From Luteibacter rhizovicinus DSM 16549 (lineage in GTDB: Bacteria > Pseudomonadota > Gammaproteobacteria > Xanthomonadales > Rhodanobacteraceae), in contig NZ_CP017480.1 in assembly GCF_001887595.1 (NCBI RefSeq), positions 2,570,001 through 2,634,000 of the forward strand: DNA of 64,000 nt, read 5' to 3'. Shown here in pieces: positions 1 to 8,273 of this stretch; within the stretch, counting starts at the first letter, position 1; each line of letters begins with the position of its first letter. The notes beneath the pieces are model-generated. The model searched no databases, had not been told where the DNA came from, and saw only the letters and a program-made list of their open reading frames with translations. A program made the translations under genes and the position numbers.

Positions 1-1365
1 CGCCAGCACACCCATGGATTTTTCGTTCCAGATCAGCGGTACGCCGAGCCAGTGCAGCGAGCGCGCGCCACTGGTGGAAAGCACCTGGTCGCGATTGAGC
101 CGATCGATCTCTTCGCGGTCCGCGAGCAGGGCTTTGCCATTGCGCAATACGTACTCGGTGAGCCCGCGGCCCAGCTCGCGCGGTTCGCGGGAGCCGTCGA
201 GTTCGTCGACCGAGTAGGGGAAGGTCAGTTTGTTCTGGTCTTCGGAGAGCAGCGCGATATAGAAATTACGCGCGTACAGCAGGCCGCCGATCACGCGGTG
301 AACGGCGGCGTAAAAATTCTCGATGCTGTCCGAGGTGTTCGCGAGTTCGGCGATGCGGAACAGTGCGGCTTGCAGGCGCTCGCCGCGCTGGCGTTGCAGC
401 ACCTGCTGGCGCAGGACGCGATTGGCCTCGCGCAACGCCGCCGTGCGCGTGGTGACGCGGCGCTCGAGCTCCTCGTGCGCCTGGCGACGCTCCAGCGCCG
501 TCTGCACGTGCTGGGCAACGTAGGTGAGCAGTTCGCGGTCGTTCTGCGTATAGCGGGTGTCGTCCCGATAACTCTGCACGACCAGTGCGCCGACCACGTC
601 GTCGCCGCGTTTCATCGGTACGCCGAGCCAGTCGTCGCTCGGCGGTCCGATCGACACGCGCGGACCGGGAAGATTCTTTTCCAGCTCCGTGCTCGCGCCC
701 ATCAGCGACTTGCCACCCTGCAGGACGTGCCAGGTCAGCGAGTTCTCGATCGCATCGATCGGGCGGATGCCTTCGGGATCCGGGATGTCCGGATCCAGCG
801 AGTCGACGAAGTAGGGGAAGCGCACCGTGCGGTTCTGCGCGTCGAAAAGCACGATGAAGAAATTCTCGGCATACATGAGGCTGCCCACGATGCCGTGGAG
901 CGCACTCATCATGTCCTTCATGTTGTGCTCGGCACCCGCCTGCTCGGCGATCGCATACAACGCGCGCTGCAGCCGTTCGGCCAGCGCGAGTCGCGAGATC
1001 GCCTCGTACAGGTTGGCGGTCTCGGCGAGTTGCCTCAGCCGGACAGACACGAGGCGGCCCAGCCAGTCGATCAGTTCGGCCGAGTCGGCGGCCCCGGCTT
1101 CGTCGGTGTGCAGCTCGAGGACGTGTTCGGTCTGCGGATCGACACCCAGCTCGATCACGGCGTGACCCGTCGACCGGGGTTCGCCGGCCGGCCGCCAGGC
1201 CACCCGGGCGCCGGGCATCAGGTGGCGAGCGAAAGCCTCGCCCTCGCTGAGGACCACGTCGGCCTCGGCCGCCCGCAGCAACCGCTCGACAGCCTCGTGC
1301 AACGGGGTGCTATCACCGTGACCGGGCGCCTTGAGGGACGGGCTTTGGGTTGGAGCGATAGTCAT
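1..1365 (-). CDS. Tandem-GAF sensor protein, N-terminal 455 residues (3' end outside window)
   Basis: The reading frame starts at ATG 1365 and runs open to the window edge, so the C-terminal output domain is missing. The first 115 residues match nothing I recognise. A first GAF domain spans about residues 131-290 and contains the MYAENFFIVLFD and DDWLGVPM blocks. A charged, coiled-coil-like linker follows at about 290-335. A second GAF starts near 336 with the near-duplicate LLYARNFYIALLSED and HWLGVPL. GAF domains bind small ligands or act as dimeric signal inputs. In Xanthomonadales this double-GAF arrangement often precedes GGDEF/EAL or histidine-kinase modules, but the output here cannot be seen. 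Cytoplasmic: no signal peptide or membrane segment is visible in this part. Confidence 0.85.
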   Translation of the reverse strand, partial: MTIAPTQSPSLKAPGHGDSTPLHEAVERLLRAAEADVVLSEGEAFARHLMPGARVAWRPAGEPRSTGHAVIELGVDPQTEHVLELHTDEAGAADSAELIDWLGRLVSVRLRQLAETANLYEAISRLALAERLQRALYAIAEQAGAEHNMKDMMSALHGIVGSLMYAENFFIVLFDAQNRTVRFPYFVDSLDPDIPDPEGIRPIDAIENSLTWHVLQGGKSLMGASTELEKNLPGPRVSIGPPSDDWLGVPMKRGDDVVGALVVQSYRDDTRYTQNDRELLTYVAQHVQTALERRQAHEELERRVTTRTAALREANRVLRQQVLQRQRGERLQAALFRIAELANTSDSIENFYAAVHRVIGGLLYARNFYIALLSEDQNKLTFPYSVDELDGSREPRELGRGLTEYVLRNGKALLADREEIDRLNRDQVLSTSGARSLHWLGVPLIWNEKSMGVLA

Positions 1366-1615
1366 CGCCTGGCGAGGATTCCGGTGTGGTCGGATGCAGT
1401 CTATATGCGTTACGGCGGCCGCGCGATGGGCGTGGGACGCCAGTCTCAGGGGCCTTGCGCCAGCAGCGATCGTTTCCCCCATGGTCATAAACGGCAGCCT
1501 TGCAGATTCCTGAAGGGCGCCCCGCCGGGGTGTTAGTAAAACGTAAAACGCGATACACTGGCAGCGTTTCCGCGAGGCTGAAGCGGGACCTCGGGGATTT
1601 CAGCCACCTGCCGAT

Positions 1616-2581
1616 ATGATGACCATGCGCAGATCCTTTCTCACCTTGCTATTGCTGATGCCGCTTGCCGCGGCAGGGCAGATTGCGCCGGTGGGTTCGG
1701 ACGCCACGGCCTCGAGGCTGCTCGGCCAGCAACCCGACGCTTATGCCCAGAACGCACAGGGTTCCGTGCCGCTCTGGCGCGCACCGGACGGTCGTATGCT
1801 CGCCCTGAAGACGGACGATCGCTCCGATGCGACCCAGCCGCTGGCCTTGCACGCGGTGGATGCCGGTCCGTTCCTTTCCAGTGGCCTGCAGTACGACCTG
1901 GGTCCCCGCGTCCAGGCGCACGCGAACATCACCGGCCAGGGCTGGATGAATTCCGTGGAGTCCTGCGGCAGCTCGGGCACCGGGCGTGGCGATCTCTGCA
2001 ATTCACCTGGCGCGCCGCCGCGCATTGTCGGCAGCGAAGTCGGCGCCACCTACCGCGGCACCGGTTACAGCCTCGGTCTTGGCGTCGGTTCGAGCCGTCC
2101 CACGGGCACCGGCGCCGCATTGCCTCGCGTGCTGCCCGGCCTGGCGACGGCTTCCGGTCTGCCGATTACGGCCCTGTCGTCGAGCACCGAGTTCAACGCG
2201 CACGGCCGGGTCGACCTGGGTGCCCGTAGTGGCATCGATCTGGGTGCCAGCATTGGTCGTATCCGGCTCACCCCGGGCAACCTGCTCGGTATCGGCTCGG
2301 TCGACCAGAAGGCCTTGAGCTTCGGTGTCGATCGTGGTCCGCTGTCCGGCCTGATCACCGGCCGCACGATGCAGCCCGAAGCGACGGCGATCAATCAGAT
2401 CAACGGCGATCGTCGCTGGAGCGCGATCGACCTCGGCGTCACCTGGCGTCTGCCCTGGCGCGGCGAGCTCTCCGTCGGCGCGCAGAATGTCTGGTCCTCG
2501 GGCACCGCACCGAACAGCCCCACGGGTCCCGAACCCGACCAGTCTCGAACCCCCTACGTCCAGTACCACCAGGACCTGTAA
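1616..2581 (+). CDS. Secreted, outer-membrane-barrel-like protein of unknown function
   Basis: 321 residues. The N-terminus MRRSFLTLLLLMPLAAAGQ is a clear Sec signal peptide, with a possible second start at the next Met. The mature part is rich in Gly, Ser and alternating hydrophobic residues (for example SGIDLGASIGRIRLT and YSLGLGVGS), as expected for transmembrane beta-strands. A Cys pair lies near residues 116 and 127. The C-terminus ends in Leu, not the usual Phe of a porin. I do not recognise the family; a small outer-membrane barrel or periplasmic beta-protein is an inference. It is monocistronic and closed by a strong terminator directly after the stop codon. Confidence 0.8.
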   Translation: MMTMRRSFLTLLLLMPLAAAGQIAPVGSDATASRLLGQQPDAYAQNAQGSVPLWRAPDGRMLALKTDDRSDATQPLALHAVDAGPFLSSGLQYDLGPRVQAHANITGQGWMNSVESCGSSGTGRGDLCNSPGAPPRIVGSEVGATYRGTGYSLGLGVGSSRPTGTGAALPRVLPGLATASGLPITALSSSTEFNAHGRVDLGARSGIDLGASIGRIRLTPGNLLGIGSVDQKALSFGVDRGPLSGLITGRTMQPEATAINQINGDRRWSAIDLGVTWRLPWRGELSVGAQNVWSSGTAPNSPTGPEPDQSRTPYVQYHQDL

Positions 2582-2608
2582 AAAAGCCGCCTCAAGGCGG
2601 CTTTTTTA
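2578..2608 (+). terminator. Rho-independent terminator after the barrel-like gene
   Basis: A perfect hairpin AAAAAGCCGCC-tcaa-GGCGGCTTTTTT begins at the stop codon of the upstream plus-strand gene and ends in a T run. A-tract and T-tract flank the stem, so it could also act on transcripts arriving from the minus-strand DUF4097 operon. Confidence 0.9.
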
Positions 2609-2610
2609 TG

Positions 2611-2632
2611 TGCCGATGAATCGGCTCCCACA
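2611..2632. repeat. REP element, single arm
   Basis: TGCCGATGAATCGGCTCCCACA, one arm of the dispersed palindromic repeat found at eight or more intergenic sites in this window. It lies between the terminator at 2608 and the 3' end of the DUF4097 gene. Confidence 0.8.
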
Positions 2633-2640
2633 AAGGCCGG

Positions 2641-3549
2641 TCAGCGACCCTGGCCGCGTAATCTAACGTCGCCGCTGAACGACTCGACGTGGATGTGAGC
2701 GCTGCCGCTGCCGATGGTGGTCTTCAGTTGCTTGCCGGGGCCATCCTCGCCGCTGGACGGGCTGCCGAAATCGCTGCGGATGCTGCCGCTGAAGGTGGAG
2801 GCCTCCAGCTTCGCGGACACGTCGGACGGGAGCTGGAGCTGGACGTCGCCGCTCATCGAGTCGACGTCGATCTTGCCGTCACGCGACGGGCCGCCAGTAA
2901 TCTGCGTGTCGCCGGACACCGTGCTGAAGTTCGCCTGCTTCCAGGGGCCGCCGCCGATCGTCATGCGGCCGGACACAGTCTGTGCTTCGACGCGTTCGGT
3001 GACGGTCGGTGCCGTGATATCGCCGGACACCGTCTGCAGGTCGGCCTTGGCGGCGCTGCCGGCCAGGTCGATCGAGCCGCTGACGGTCTGCAGGTTGAGG
3101 TCGGGCGAACGCAGGTTGCCGCGGATGCGGCCGCTGACCGAGTTGATCTCGATCTTGCCGCCATCGAGCCCGTCGATGCTGACCGGCGCGCTCACCACGT
3201 TGATTTCCACGGAGACCGCTTTCGGCACACGCACGTTGAGTACGGTGGGCTGCATGCGGGTGTCGCTGCCCCAGCTGAACATGGAATGTTCTTTCGAGTC
3301 GCTGTCGACATGGATCTCGACGTTGCCGTCGCTGCCTTCGATCTCGAGCGGCCGGGCGCCGTCGCCCAGGGTGCCGGAGACCTGGATCTGGTTCTTGTCC
3401 CAGGCGGTCACGGTGACCTCGCCCTTGACGTTGTCGATGCTGACCTTGGCATTGGGCCGGATGTCTTTCGACAGGTTGATCGGGGTCGAGGCGAGTGCCT
3501 GCCCGATCGAGAGCGCCAGCAGCAGGGGAGTGAGATAGAGCGTTTTCAT
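2641..3549 (-). CDS. DUF4097 family beta-strand-repeat protein, exported
   Basis: 302 residues from ATG 3549. An earlier in-frame ATG at 3573 would add eight residues before the signal peptide MKTLYLTPLLLALSIGQALA, so 3549 is preferred. The mature protein repeats short strands built on the motif TVSGDI/TVSGSI/SMSGDV, typical of the DUF4097 (putative adhesin) right-handed beta-helix. It is the last gene of an ECF sigma / anti-sigma-like operon, 25 bp after its neighbour's stop codon. DUF4097 proteins are often encoded next to ECF or anti-sigma genes; the ligand and role are not known. Likely periplasmic or surface-attached. Confidence 0.85.
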   Translation of the reverse strand: MKTLYLTPLLLALSIGQALASTPINLSKDIRPNAKVSIDNVKGEVTVTAWDKNQIQVSGTLGDGARPLEIEGSDGNVEIHVDSDSKEHSMFSWGSDTRMQPTVLNVRVPKAVSVEINVVSAPVSIDGLDGGKIEINSVSGRIRGNLRSPDLNLQTVSGSIDLAGSAAKADLQTVSGDITAPTVTERVEAQTVSGRMTIGGGPWKQANFSTVSGDTQITGGPSRDGKIDVDSMSGDVQLQLPSDVSAKLEASTFSGSIRSDFGSPSSGEDGPGKQLKTTIGSGSAHIHVESFSGDVRLRGQGR

Positions 3550-3574
3550 GAGTGGGGTCCTGGCTGATCGCATG

Positions 3575-4000
3575 TTAGCCGGCTTGCTTTTCGAGGTTAC
3601 GCAGACGGTCGCGCTGGCGTTCGGTCTTCAGCAGCAGACGCTGCAGGGCGGCCGAATCGGGGGAGTCCTGCATGGCCTGGGTCAGCTCCATGCGCGCGGC
3701 GTCGAGTTCTACCGCGGCTCCGGAGAGCCGCGGGTCGGTCGGTTTCCAGTGAACTTCATTCGTACTGGCGAGGCCGTCGCTGCCGGTGGGCGCGACGAGA
3801 TGGAGTCCGATGCCGCCACCGAGGACCGCGACACCGGCGATGGCGGCGGCCATCAGCCAGGGCTGCGCCCGTCGGCGACGCGGGACGGCGGCGACGGGCG
3901 CCTCGTCGAGGCGGGCCTCGATGCCGGCCCAGAGGTCGCGACGGGGCGCGACCGGGCGGTTGAGGGAGCGCATCTGGCGGAGGTATTCGAGGTCATTCAT
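3575..4000 (-). CDS. Single-pass membrane protein, probable anti-sigma factor
   Basis: 141 residues. About 45 cytoplasmic-type residues (MNDLEYLRQMRSL, basic RRRR) precede one membrane segment at about 47-69. A charged, helical periplasmic tail (97-140, many Glu/Arg/Leu) follows and looks coiled-coil-like. No HxxxCxxC zinc motif is present, so it is not a classical ZAS anti-sigma. The start ATG overlaps the sigma factor stop by 4 bp, which implies translational coupling. The anti-sigma role is inferred from topology and position. Confidence 0.7.
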   Translation of the reverse strand: MNDLEYLRQMRSLNRPVAPRRDLWAGIEARLDEAPVAAVPRRRRAQPWLMAAAIAGVAVLGGGIGLHLVAPTGSDGLASTNEVHWKPTDPRLSGAAVELDAARMELTQAMQDSPDSAALQRLLLKTERQRDRLRNLEKQAG

Positions 4001-4584
4001 GGCGTATCTCCCAGTGCGCGGCGGAGCAGTCCGCGCGCACGGTGTAACTGCGCTTTCGAGGAGCCGACCGCCATCCCGAGTTCGATGGCGATCTCCTCGT
4101 GTTTCCAGCCTTCCACGTCGTAAAGGACGAGCACGGCACGGGCCCGCGGCGGCAACGCCGCGATGGCCTTTTCCAGTTCGTCGCGCTCCACGGCGCGGAC
4201 GGGATTGTCGAGGTCGGCGATGTCCGGCAGATGTTCATCGTCGACGATGCTGACCGGGTCGGCGTTGCGGGCACGTATGGACATGAGTGCCACATTCACC
4301 GCCAGCCGGTACACCCAGGTACCGAACGCGCTCTCGAAGCGGAAGCCGTCGAGCTTCTGCCAGGCGCGGATGAAGGCTTCCTGGGTCAGGTCTTCCGCAC
4401 GGGCGTGGTCGAAGGCGGCCAGGCGAAGGATGGCGCCATAGACCCGGTCCGAATGCTTGCGATAGAGCGTCTCGAACGCCTTCCGGTCGCCGCCGACGGC
4501 AGCGCGCACCACATCGTCATCGGACGTGGCGACAGGCAGCTCAGGCTGCATGAAGGAGGTGGCGGCGAGGCATAGGGCATTCAT
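3997..4584 (-). CDS. ECF-type RNA polymerase sigma factor
   Basis: 195 residues. Sigma-70 region 2 spans about residues 35-105 and contains the core-binding block DLTQEAFIRAWQKL at 65-78. Region 4 lies at about 140-190 with LPPRARAVLVLYDVEGW and a helix-turn-helix. A second possible start is Met12 (4551). It heads a three-gene operon (sigma, membrane anti-sigma-like, DUF4097) on the minus strand. The target promoters and the signal are not visible. Region 3 is absent, as is usual for ECF factors. Confidence 0.92.
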   Translation of the reverse strand: MNALCLAATSFMQPELPVATSDDDVVRAAVGGDRKAFETLYRKHSDRVYGAILRLAAFDHARAEDLTQEAFIRAWQKLDGFRFESAFGTWVYRLAVNVALMSIRARNADPVSIVDDEHLPDIADLDNPVRAVERDELEKAIAALPPRARAVLVLYDVEGWKHEEIAIELGMAVGSSKAQLHRARGLLRRALGDTP

Positions 4585-4634
4585 CTTGCCAGCTTGGATG
4601 CCGGCAAGGGGAGAAGCGTTTAAGAGACAAGGAA

Positions 4635-4713
4635 TGTGGGAGCCGATTCATCGGCGAAAAGCCGACGGAGCGGGTTAGCCGGAAGGTCCATCGCCGATGA
4701 ATCGGCTCCCACA
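4635..4713. repeat. REP pair in inverted orientation
   Basis: TGTGGGAGCCGATTCATCGGCG (from 4635) and its inverted partner ATCGCCGATGAATCGGCTCC (from 4690) flank about 30 bp of less conserved sequence. The two arms can form a long cruciform or RNA hairpin. The pair lies between the divergent-facing ends of the ECF promoter region and the 3' end of pckG. Confidence 0.85.
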
Positions 4714-4765
4714 CGGAGCGGGCCTCGCGCAAAGAGGGGCCCATGGGGCCCCTCGGATTGCCGAA

Positions 4766-6556
4766 TCAGGCGACGTTGGCGGCCCGACGTTCCACGGCCG
4801 CTTCCAGCGCCTTGCTCACGCGCAGGCGCTCCGCTTTCAGCCGCTCGGGCATACGCGCCCCAAACCCATCCAGGTACAGACCGATGGCGTTGAGCTCTTC
4901 GGTCCAGCCTTCGACATCGACCTGGAGCAGCTCGTCGAGGGCGCCGGGTGCCAACGACAGGCCCTCGGCATTGAGCTCGCCCTGGGCCGGGACCACGCCG
5001 ATCGGTGTCTCCACGCCTTCGGCCTTGCCGGCGACGCGCTGGATCATCCAGTCGAGCACGCGCAGGTTTTCGCCGTACCCCGGCCACATGAAACGACCAT
5101 CGGCATCCTTGCGGAACCAGTTCACGTGGAAGATCCGCGGCAGCTTCGCGCCCGGTTTGTCGAAGGACAGCCAGTGGGCGAAGTAATCGGCGAAGTTGTA
5201 ACCGCAGAACGGCTTCATCGCCATCGAATCGCGACGGAGCACGCCGACCGCGCCGGTTGCCGCCGCCGTGGTTTCCGACCCCATCGCCGCGCCGACGAGC
5301 ACGCCGTGCGCCCAGTCCTTCGCCTCGAAGACCAGCGGGACGAGCGAGGGCCGACGACCGCCGAACACGATGGCCGAGATCGGCACGCCGGCTGCGTCTT
5401 CGGACTCCGGCGCCCAGCTCGGGCACTGCTTCGCGCTGACGGTGAAGCGGGAATTCGGATGGGCGGCGGGACCGTTGGCGATGTCGAAGGGACGACCCTG
5501 CCAGTCGGTGACAGGCTCGCCCTCACCCAGGCCTTCCCACCAGGGGCGCGCATCGGCGGTGACGGCGACATTGGTGAAGATCGCATCGCGACCGAGCGTG
5601 GCCAGTGCGGTCGGGTTGGTATTCGCACCGGTACCCGGGGCGACGCCGAAGTAGCCGGCTTCCGGGTTGATCGCCCAGAGGCGGCCGTCTTCACCCGGCG
5701 TCATCCAGCAGATGTCGTCGCCGACCGTCCACACCTTCCAGCCCGCCTTGCGATAGCCCTCGGTCGGGATGAGCATGGCCAGGTTGGTTTTGCCACACGC
5801 CGACGGAAACGCGGCGGCGATGTAGTGCTTCTCGCCCTGTGGATTCTCGATGCCGACGATCAGCATGTGCTCGGCGAGCCAGCCTTCGCGTCGGGCCTGG
5901 TGGCTGGCGATGCGCAGCGCGTGGCACTTCTTGCCGAGCAAGGCATTGCCGCCGTAGCCGGAGCCGATCGACTTGATCGACAGCTCCTCGGGGAAATGCA
6001 TGATGAAGCGACGCTCGGGGTCGAGGTCGCCAGTCGAGTGCAGGCCCTTCACGAACTGACCCTCGCGTTCGATCCGCGCCAGGGCAGGCGCACCCATGCG
6101 CGTCATGATGCGCATGTTGGCGACCACGTAGGGGCTATCGGTGATCTCGACGCCACAACGCGAAAGCGGCGAATCGATCGGTCCCATGCAGTAGGGGATC
6201 ACGTACATGGTGCGGCCACGCATGGCCCCGGCGAACAGCGCATCGATCTTGGCATGGGCCTCGGCCGGTGCCATCCAGTGATTGTTCGGGCCGGCTTCCT
6301 CTTCCTCGGGTGTGCAAACGAAGGTCAGGTGCTCGACGCGAGCGACGTCCGACGGATTCGATCGATGCAGGTAGCTGCGCGGGTTGGTCTCCTCGTTGAG
6401 CGGGAGGAGATCGCCACTGGCGAGCATCGTCTGAACGAGTTCCGCGTATTCCGCGTCCGAGCCGTCACACCAGCGAACGGAGCCGGGCTCCGTCAGTCGG
6501 GCGACATCGTCAACCCATCGATTCAATGCTTCCAGGGAACTTCCGTACGAACGCAT
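4766..6556 (-). CDS. pckG: Phosphoenolpyruvate carboxykinase (GTP)
   Basis: 596 residues from ATG 6556, which has a GGAGA Shine-Dalgarno about ten bases upstream; the frame is open a little further but has no better start. It decarboxylates and phosphorylates oxaloacetate to PEP with GTP, the entry step of gluconeogenesis. The kinase-1 loop with the reactive cysteine is FPSACGKTN (250-258, Cys254). The kinase-2 aspartates are in VGDDICWM (280-281), and the substrate/metal block SGYGGNALLGKKCH is at 199-212. Length matches the GTP family (about 600), not the ATP family. Monocistronic, with a REP pair downstream. Confidence 0.97.
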   Translation of the reverse strand: MRSYGSSLEALNRWVDDVARLTEPGSVRWCDGSDAEYAELVQTMLASGDLLPLNEETNPRSYLHRSNPSDVARVEHLTFVCTPEEEEAGPNNHWMAPAEAHAKIDALFAGAMRGRTMYVIPYCMGPIDSPLSRCGVEITDSPYVVANMRIMTRMGAPALARIEREGQFVKGLHSTGDLDPERRFIMHFPEELSIKSIGSGYGGNALLGKKCHALRIASHQARREGWLAEHMLIVGIENPQGEKHYIAAAFPSACGKTNLAMLIPTEGYRKAGWKVWTVGDDICWMTPGEDGRLWAINPEAGYFGVAPGTGANTNPTALATLGRDAIFTNVAVTADARPWWEGLGEGEPVTDWQGRPFDIANGPAAHPNSRFTVSAKQCPSWAPESEDAAGVPISAIVFGGRRPSLVPLVFEAKDWAHGVLVGAAMGSETTAAATGAVGVLRRDSMAMKPFCGYNFADYFAHWLSFDKPGAKLPRIFHVNWFRKDADGRFMWPGYGENLRVLDWMIQRVAGKAEGVETPIGVVPAQGELNAEGLSLAPGALDELLQVDVEGWTEELNAIGLYLDGFGARMPERLKAERLRVSKALEAAVERRAANVA

Positions 6557-6652
6557 CCGTTGTGGTCTCCAGTTAAACGCTGTGGAGACAGTAGTTTGCG
6601 AGCGTTGGTATTGGCAAGGCACGGCGCAGCAATTTGCGCTGCGCCGTTCAGC

Positions 6653-7243
6653 TCACGCGTTCGGTTTGGCCGGCGTCAGCGTAAAGATCACGTGCTCGAC
6701 GTAGGCGTCGAACTCGTCGTGGCTCAGTCGCGGCAGACCCAGCGTGAAGTTCAGCTGGAGAAAGCCGACGTACGCCGCGTAGGTGAGACGAGCGCGATGC
6801 AGGGCGACCACCGGCTCGAGACCGGCTTCCTTGTACATCGTGGTGAGGAACTCGATGCGCCGCTGCGATACGCGCGCCATGACCGGCACGACCTGGGGGT
6901 GGTCGAGGGCTTTCAGTAGCGCGGCATACACACGGTGGGCCTGCAATTCATGGGCGACGCGGCGGAACAGTTCCGGCAAGCGCTTACGCGGATCGGCAAT
7001 GCGCTCGATTTCCCCGAGGACTTCGCGTTCGCCGTATTCTTCCCAGCGCTCCAGTGAGGCCTGGAGCAACGCTTCGCGCGTACGGAAATGCCAGTAGAAG
7101 CTGCCTTTGGTCACGCCCAGACGCCGCGCAAGCGCCTCTACGGCAAGGGCGCCGACGCCTTGTTCGGCGATAAGGGCTAGGGCGCCGTCTTCCCAGTCTT
7201 CTGCGGAGAGGCGGACTCGTTCATTCTTGGCACCGTCGGTCAT
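6653..7243 (-). CDS. TetR/AcrR family transcriptional regulator
   Basis: 196 residues from ATG 7243. The N-terminal helix-turn-helix lies at about 34-54 (VEALARRLGVTKGSFYWHF), a textbook TetR recognition helix. The C-terminal domain is the usual variable ligand and dimer domain. It is transcribed divergently from an alpha/beta hydrolase-fadE pair across about 140 bp. A role as repressor of fatty acid degradation, with an acyl-CoA ligand, is plausible from position but is inferred. No clear inverted-repeat operator could be picked out by eye in the shared intergenic region. Confidence 0.93.
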   Translation of the reverse strand: MTDGAKNERVRLSAEDWEDGALALIAEQGVGALAVEALARRLGVTKGSFYWHFRTREALLQASLERWEEYGEREVLGEIERIADPRKRLPELFRRVAHELQAHRVYAALLKALDHPQVVPVMARVSQRRIEFLTTMYKEAGLEPVVALHRARLTYAAYVGFLQLNFTLGLPRLSHDEFDAYVEHVIFTLTPAKPNA

Positions 7244-7347
7244 CGACGCATGGTAGCCGAGACGCGGCGGTTTGCAATCCGGCAGGCGTCCGGCGTGTTG
7301 CATAAGACCTTGACTTGGTTGCCATTGCGTGACCGTACGCTGGCGTA

Positions 7348-7376
7348 TTGACGCACCTCGTCCGGCGTTACATACT
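7348..7376 (+). promoter_or_regulatory. Candidate sigma-70 promoter for the hydrolase-fadE operon
   Basis: TTGACG (7348-7353), a 17-bp spacer, then CATACT (7371-7376). The predicted transcription start falls at about 7383, right at ATG 7384. The mRNA would then be leaderless, or have only about 15 nt of leader if translation begins at ATG 7399. It lies between the divergent TetR gene and the operon. Confidence 0.4.
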
Positions 7377-7383
7377 CGGCCGT

Positions 7384-8268
7384 ATGGTAGCCAGCCCCAT
7401 GTCCCCGTCGTCCACCACCGCGAGCCTGGTCTCGCTGGATGGGATCGCCCTCGCCACGCAGCGCTGGGGCGGTGCGCGGTCGCCTTCCCTGGTGTTCGCG
7501 CATGGCTTCGGCCAGACGCGTCATGCCTGGAACGGCGCGGCGCGAACCCTGGCGGAGCAGGGCTTCGACGCCACTACCTTCGATGCCCGCGGCCACGGTG
7601 AAAGCGAGCGCGTGCCCCGCGGCGAATATCACATGGAGCAGTTCGTCCACGACCTGCTCATGGTTTCGGCCCGGGCCCACTCGGCCGACGGCCGGCCTCC
7701 GGTGCTGGTCGGCGCCTCCATGGGGGGCCTGCTCGGCCTGATGGCGGCCGGTGAAGCCGAAGCAGATCGTCCGCCGTTCTCCGCCTTGATCCTGGTCGAC
7801 ATCACCCCGCGCTGGGAAACCGCCGGCGTCGAACGTATTCTCGGCTTCATGCGCGCGCACCCGGACGGTTTCGCGAGTTACGAGGAGGCGGCCTCGGCGA
7901 TCGAGGCGTACCTGCCGCAGCGTCGTGAGCGCAAATCCGAGGCCCAGCTCAAGCCCCTGTTGCGCCAGGATGGCCGGGGCCGTCTGCGCTGGCATTGGGA
8001 TCCCGCCCTGCTCGATGGCCTGGTCCAGGAGAGCGAGCGTTACCAGCCGCGCCTGTTCGCCGCCGCCGCGCGCGTCGAGGTGCCGGTCCTGCTCCTTTCC
8101 GGCAGCCGCAGCGACGTCGTCTCCAGCCATACCGTCGAAGAATTTCTACGTCTCGTACCGCACGCGCGCCATGTCTCCCTCGCCGATGCCACGCATATGG
8201 TGGCCGGTGACGCGAACGACGCGTTTACCCGCGAGATCACCCAGTTCATGCAATCCCTGACGAGGTAA
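7384..8268 (+). CDS. Alpha/beta hydrolase
   Basis: 294 residues from ATG 7384; ATG 7399 is an alternative and neither has a strong ribosome site. The alpha/beta hydrolase fold shows the oxyanion motif HGFGQTR, the nucleophile elbow VGASMGG with Ser112, the acid region LLLSGSRSDVV and the catalytic His in DATHMV. No signal peptide, so cytoplasmic. The stop codon is 5 bp before fadE, so the two are one operon, divergent from a TetR gene. A thioesterase or esterase acting on acyl substrates is a reasonable guess from this context; the substrate is unknown. Confidence 0.88.
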   Translation: MVASPMSPSSTTASLVSLDGIALATQRWGGARSPSLVFAHGFGQTRHAWNGAARTLAEQGFDATTFDARGHGESERVPRGEYHMEQFVHDLLMVSARAHSADGRPPVLVGASMGGLLGLMAAGEAEADRPPFSALILVDITPRWETAGVERILGFMRAHPDGFASYEEAASAIEAYLPQRRERKSEAQLKPLLRQDGRGRLRWHWDPALLDGLVQESERYQPRLFAAAARVEVPVLLLSGSRSDVVSSHTVEEFLRLVPHARHVSLADATHMVAGDANDAFTREITQFMQSLTR

Positions 8269-8273
8269 CACCG

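Noticed and set aside
4697..6919. A 740-codon open frame on the plus strand over pckG
   Set aside because: It is the antisense of a clear GTP-type PEP carboxykinase; the product is Arg/Gly/His/Ala-rich with no family features, as usual in GC-rich DNA.
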